64,000 bases of DNA, taken from Granulicella mallensis MP5ACTX8 (lineage in GTDB: Bacteria; Acidobacteriota; Terriglobia; Terriglobales; Acidobacteriaceae). Position numbers and translations under genes: made by a program. The stretch is taken from the NCBI RefSeq assembly GCF_000178955.2, contig NC_016631.1, forward strand, positions 3,410,001-3,474,000, in the 5' to 3' direction. Each line of letters opens with the position of its first letter. Positions within the stretch are counted from its first letter, which is position 1. The notes below the pieces were generated by a model. It made no database searches. It was not told where the DNA came from and saw nothing but the letters and a program-made list of their open reading frames with translations. Positions 60,504 through 64,000 of the stretch are shown in pieces.

Positions 60504-63500
60504 CTAAAAGCTGAACTGCGCTGCAAGCTCGCCGATCTGGACATTGTTGCCAGAGGTAGCTGCACCGAAGCTGTTGGTTGTGGGAGCGGTGTTGATGGTC
60601 AAGTTATTCTCAGTGCCGAAGAGATCGAATGCCTGGCCGACGATCTTCAACTGCAGAGAGTTGTGCTTGTATGCGATGACAGAGATATGGAGATCGAAGT
60701 CGTTATACCCCGTGGAGGCAATCGATTTCGGACCAAGGTTGGTAGAGAGACAGGAGCCAGTACCTGGAGCGACACCGCTTCGGCATGCCGACATGTAGGG
60801 ATTGACATTAGCGTCAAGGTCGGCGCGGTAGGCATTGATCGCGGCATAGTTGATCCCGCGATTGCCCTGGTCTCGCGTGGTTCCAGGAACATACTGAGCC
60901 GTACCGTCGGCATTGGTATTTACCGGGAACATGTTTGGGCTGAGAGTAGAAGTGGTCACGCTGAATGGCAGGTTACTGCGGAGGCTGTAGATGCCGCCAA
61001 CCTGGATGCGATACGGCAGATCGACAGAACCGCTGAGTACCAGCGCATTGCGTTGGTCGAATTGCGCGGGGCCCCAGTCCTCTCCAAGGTTGTTGTAGTT
61101 CGTGGGAGCCTGGTGCGGGTTGTTGTCATGAGACGAGCTAAGAGCATAGGAAGCGGTGTACATGTAACGATGGCTCAGTCTCTTGTCGAACTTGACGTAG
61201 AAGCCCTTGTACTCATTGGCCGAGGTGGAGGCATTCTGATTGATCTGATAGAAAGTGGGATCAGGTCTGGCGGTGTTGGCCGGATAGTTGGCCGGAATGT
61301 TGAGGTCATAAATCTTGTAGTCGCGCAGGCCGCGATTATAGAGACCATCGACAGAGAGGGAAAGATCCTTGCCGAGCTGGCGACTGTAGCCAAGAGAAAA
61401 CTGATGCATATAGGGATTCTGCAGATACGGAGAAAGAGTAGCAACGGTCAGCGGCGTAGTCGAGCAATAGTCCGTGACGCTCAGTCCGTTATAGGGGTTG
61501 GGATAGGGCAGAACATGATTCGGTGGCGTGCCGGCAGGCGCAATGCCCGTCGTTAGCGAGATGTTGCAATTCTTGAAGTTAAGTTTTTCCGACTCCTGGA
61601 GCTCGGTCTGGATGAAGTTGTAATAGATGCCATAGCCCGCGCGGATTACATCATTCCCCTTCTTGAAGGGGTCCCACGACACGCCAACTCTTGGGCCAAC
61701 GTTGTGATAGTCCCCGCGATCATGAGGATTTCCTTCGCCGGGAATCACGGGCTCAGTAGTGGTGTTCGGCGTATAGGTATCGAGGAACGAGGCGCCCCGC
61801 TGGAGATCGTAGCGGAGCCCCGCGTTGACAGTCAGGTTCGGCTTTACTCTCCAGCTATCTTCCACGAAATACGACTGCTGGGTCGAGGGCAGGTAGAAGA
61901 TCTGCGGAATCGCATTCTGCGTGAATTGGTAAGGGTTGGAGAGCTTTGCCTCTGTGGCCGGAGTGTCATCAAAGGGCTGGTCGGTAAGGAAGGTGTAGGT
62001 TCCGTTCAAGTTGAGATCGTCGGAGTCGATGTAGGGGATGTAACTTACATCCGCACCGATCTTGATCGAATGCGCTCCCTTCTGGATGGTCAGGGAGTCG
62101 TTGACCTGCCAGCGAGACTCTACACCTACAGCGGCATAGTTATGCCCAAAGGAGAGGCTGGGAAAGTCATAGGCCAGCGATACATTCTGGCTATAGATCG
62201 GATTCGCAAGCTGTTCTGGCTTGGTCGGAATGGGCGTATTGTAGGGACCGAGCTCGTAGGAGATGTAGGCGTATTGAAAACGAGCCTCGTTCACCATATT
62301 GGGTTTTGGCTCCCATGTATGCCCGACCACATAGGCCTTGCGCGGAAACTCGCCATCGTAGCAATAGGCTGTGGTCTGTCCACCGCATCCATTCGCCGTG
62401 GACAACTGCCACTCTTGCGAATAGCGGAAGAATAGTTGCTGATTCGGCTTGAGGTCATCGTCGACACGAACGGTGAGGAGTTGATCGTGGCTCGGATGCT
62501 GGAAGGTTCCGAGGAGCGATGCATAGTCCGCCGCGGCGGCACTGCCAGCTGGCTCGAACAACGTCCAGGAGGTGGTGGCCTGCGTGCGCTCAAAGGCCCC
62601 GTAGTAGTGGATCCGATCCTTTAGGATCGGACCACCTATAGAGCCGCCCCACTGATTGCGCTTGTAGAGGGGAGAACCGGTATGCTCGGCCAACTCGGTG
62701 GCTTTATCGAACGAAGTGTCGGCGGTGAGAGCGGTGTCGCGATAATACTCGAAGACATCGCCGTGAATCTTGTTGGTGCCGCTCTTGGAAACGACCGTTG
62801 TGAAACCGCCCATCGCCCAGCCAAGATCGGCAGGCATGGAGGCGGTATACGTCTTGAACTCAGCCACGGAATCTTCTGGAATGTTCTGGCGCGGATCGCC
62901 TTCTTCGGTCTGCTGGTTGGACACACCGTCCCAGTAGAAGCCGTTGGCGTAGTAGTACACACCGCCTCCTGATTGCACGTTGCTATAGAAGCTGCGCGAA
63001 GCAGCCTGCGTAGTGCCCGGCGTCAGCAGCGCAAGAGCGAGATACTGCCGGTTTTGAATGGGAAGGTCTTCGATCTGAGCCTGCTCGACGACACCACCCA
63101 CGTCATAGGAGGTTGTGTCCACCGCCGGCACGGCACTTTGAACCGTGATGCTCTGCGTGGCGTTACCTGCCTGCAATGTGACGTTTTGATTCACGTGATT
63201 ATCCAGCTGGATGACGAGACCATTGATGGTCTCGGGCGAGAATGTGGGCGCGGTGATGGTAAGTGAGTAATGGCCGGGAGCCACGGTGGGAATACTGTAA
63301 CGTCCATCCGACGCTGTGGTAACAGTGCGTTTCTCTCCGTTGTCCGTGTTCGTCAGGACTACCTGGGCTTTGACCACGATGGACCCAGATACGTCCGTGA
63401 CTACCCCCTGAACGTCCGCCTGCCCGGACTGCGCGTGCATCGCGACAGCACCATTCAGGCAAAAAACGAGAGCGAGTGCGACAAGAATACCTCTGCGTAA

Positions 63501-63515
63501 CTTCAGGACGGTCAT
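60504..63515 (-). CDS. TonB-dependent receptor with carboxypeptidase-regulatory-like domain
   Basis: 1003 residues. A signal peptide (LVALALVFCLNGAVAMHAQ) precedes a beta-sandwich of the carboxypeptidase-regulatory type (GVVTDVSGSIVVKAQVVLTN). A plug domain follows (about 110-230), and then a 22-strand-type barrel that ends with an aromatic residue (IGELAAQFSF). This Oar-like architecture is characteristic of Acidobacteria. It should import a substrate across the outer membrane with TonB energy. It is the first gene of the locus reading through to the MFS transporter. Confidence 0.92.
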   Translation of the reverse strand: MTVLKLRRGILVALALVFCLNGAVAMHAQSGQADVQGVVTDVSGSIVVKAQVVLTNTDNGEKRTVTTASDGRYSIPTVAPGHYSLTITAPTFSPETINGLVIQLDNHVNQNVTLQAGNATQSITVQSAVPAVDTTSYDVGGVVEQAQIEDLPIQNRQYLALALLTPGTTQAASRSFYSNVQSGGGVYYYANGFYWDGVSNQQTEEGDPRQNIPEDSVAEFKTYTASMPADLGWAMGGFTTVVSKSGTNKIHGDVFEYYRDTALTADTSFDKATELAEHTGSPLYKRNQWGGSIGGPILKDRIHYYGAFERTQATTSWTLFEPAGSAAAADYASLLGTFQHPSHDQLLTVRVDDDLKPNQQLFFRYSQEWQLSTANGCGGQTTAYCYDGEFPRKAYVVGHTWEPKPNMVNEARFQYAYISYELGPYNTPIPTKPEQLANPIYSQNVSLAYDFPSLSFGHNYAAVGVESRWQVNDSLTIQKGAHSIKIGADVSYIPYIDSDDLNLNGTYTFLTDQPFDDTPATEAKLSNPYQFTQNAIPQIFYLPSTQQSYFVEDSWRVKPNLTVNAGLRYDLQRGASFLDTYTPNTTTEPVIPGEGNPHDRGDYHNVGPRVGVSWDPFKKGNDVIRAGYGIYYNFIQTELQESEKLNFKNCNISLTTGIAPAGTPPNHVLPYPNPYNGLSVTDYCSTTPLTVATLSPYLQNPYMHQFSLGYSRQLGKDLSLSVDGLYNRGLRDYKIYDLNIPANYPANTARPDPTFYQINQNASTSANEYKGFYVKFDKRLSHRYMYTASYALSSSHDNNPHQAPTNYNNLGEDWGPAQFDQRNALVLSGSVDLPYRIQVGGIYSLRSNLPFSVTTSTLSPNMFPVNTNADGTAQYVPGTTRDQGNRGINYAAINAYRADLDANVNPYMSACRSGVAPGTGSCLSTNLGPKSIASTGYNDFDLHISVIAYKHNSLQLKIVGQAFDLFGTENNLTINTAPTTNSFGAATSGNNVQIGELAAQFSF

Positions 63516-63616
63516 GCTACCTCCAAAAGATATGAGTAGGACTTCGCTACGAATCCGAGAGGAGTCGCATTAGGTTTTATTTATTGGCGGGGCCGTAGCC
63601 GAGACGGCATACACGG

Positions 63617-63645
63617 TTTATATGCGTGATTCATTTTCTTGTCAA
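63617..63645 (-). promoter_or_regulatory. Consensus promoter of the TonB-receptor locus
   Basis: On the minus strand TTGACA (63640-63645), a 17-bp spacer and TATAAA (63617-63622) form a near-perfect vegetative promoter about 100 bp upstream of the receptor start. Just downstream, CCGTGTATGCC (63606-63616, minus strand) resembles half of the TGTATACA operator. Confidence 0.75.
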
Positions 63646-63749
63646 GAATTTTCTGCAAAATTGTTTTACATCACAAAATGACATATTTAAAGGACTTTTA
63701 TTGATCTTCCTTGAAACTTTGCTCTGCACAAAGGCAGCCATCTCCCATC

Positions 63750-63759
63750 TTGTATACAA
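63750..63759. promoter_or_regulatory. Putative GntR operator upstream of the TonB receptor
   Basis: TTGTATACAA is a perfect 10-bp palindrome. It shares TGTATACAAC with the site upstream of the GntR gene (57751-57760). It lies 105 bp upstream of the -35 box, in the divergent gap toward the frame at 63842. Confidence 0.55.
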
Positions 63760-63841
63760 CTTGTGTTTTTTGGGGTTATCAATTGGCAACAACTTATTGA
63801 TGGGGTTTGACTTGCGCGAGACAACAGAGGAGCGCTCGGCG

Positions 63842-64000
63842 ATGATTTCAGGCCAGCTGTACGCACGCAGCTGGGCTAAGGTTATGAGATGGGTGCGGCT
63901 TCAAAAGTGCGGAAGATCCGGACTGGATATCTCGGCCTTTCTGGGGCGACCCTCCCTCGACGATCAGCCAGCAGACTTTTCGCTGCAAACGCCAATGTCG
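63842..64000 (+). CDS. Possible partial gene at window end
   Basis: The frame is open from ATG 63842 (MISGQLYARSWAKVMRWVRL) to the window edge, 53 codons, with GAGGAG 9 bp upstream. It is divergent from the TonB receptor. No domain is recognisable in this short part, and chance is possible. Confidence 0.3.
   Translation, partial: MISGQLYARSWAKVMRWVRLQKCGRSGLDISAFLGRPSLDDQPADFSLQTPMS

Noticed and set aside
60459-61556. Plus-strand open frame of 365 codons
   Set aside because: It lies entirely antisense to the TonB receptor, which has clear domain structure; composition is valine/isoleucine/glycine-rich as expected for the complement of a receptor gene.

Overview
The window looks like chromosome of an acidobacterium of the Terriglobia class (Granulicella/Terriglobus/Edaphobacter type). 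Pointers are a thousand-residue TonB-dependent receptor with an N-terminal carboxypeptidase-regulatory-like domain, DUF1800 and DUF2891 proteins, large secreted PIG-L proteins, a secretin with TPR-like N-terminus, and intergenic repeats of the type common in these genomes. Assignment is from gene content only.

Region 1 (1-10 kb) is core. Two divergent esterase genes are followed by a ribosome-maturation run, rpsP-khpA-rimM-trmD-(secreted unknown)-rplS-rnhB, then a PIG-L deacetylase, a membrane protein and a lone DUF1800 protein. Region 2 (9.7-13.9 kb) has an APC permease and two insertion sequences that both landed in one copy of an intergenic repeat: an IS1111-type IS110 element (about 11217-12539, transposase frameshifted) and an IS30 element (12560-13678, 3-bp target duplication). 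Region 3 (13.9-27.6 kb) carries a large secreted PIG-L protein, a tandem pair of near-identical secreted TPR-like proteins, smc with an unusual insert, cvpA, a Fis-type regulator, a secretin, and tRNA-Gly and tRNA-Cys.

Region 4 (27531-51312) is a genomic island of about 23.8 kb. It is bounded by a perfect 48-bp direct repeat made of the 3' half of tRNA-Cys. Its left part is a stress module: membrane-bound ferritin/VIT iron exporter, L,D-transpeptidase, LOV-domain histidine kinase, Crp/Fnr regulator, DUF1269 protein, GlgX, HdeD-like and Usp proteins, oleate hydratase, P-type H+-ATPase, peroxiredoxin, DsbA-like protein and zinc alcohol dehydrogenase. Its right part is a small regulon: spermidine-synthase-like protein, a frameshifted KAS III, a micro-ORF coupled to an ArsR-family regulator, and a DUF1275 membrane protein, with similar TATATTC-type AT-rich sites near three of its promoters. 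A broken tyrosine integrase lies just outside the right repeat.

Region 5 (51.8-63.8 kb) is a same-strand locus reading TonB receptor, two DUF2891 proteins, FadR-type GntR regulator, hydantoinase/oxoprolinase A and B, and MFS transporter. It has a consensus promoter before the receptor, and a shared TGTATACAAC site lies upstream of the receptor and the regulator. It reads as an uptake and hydrolysis system from outer membrane to cytoplasm for a cyclic amide or similar small substrate that cannot be named from sequence. No rRNA, CRISPR array or riboswitch was seen.
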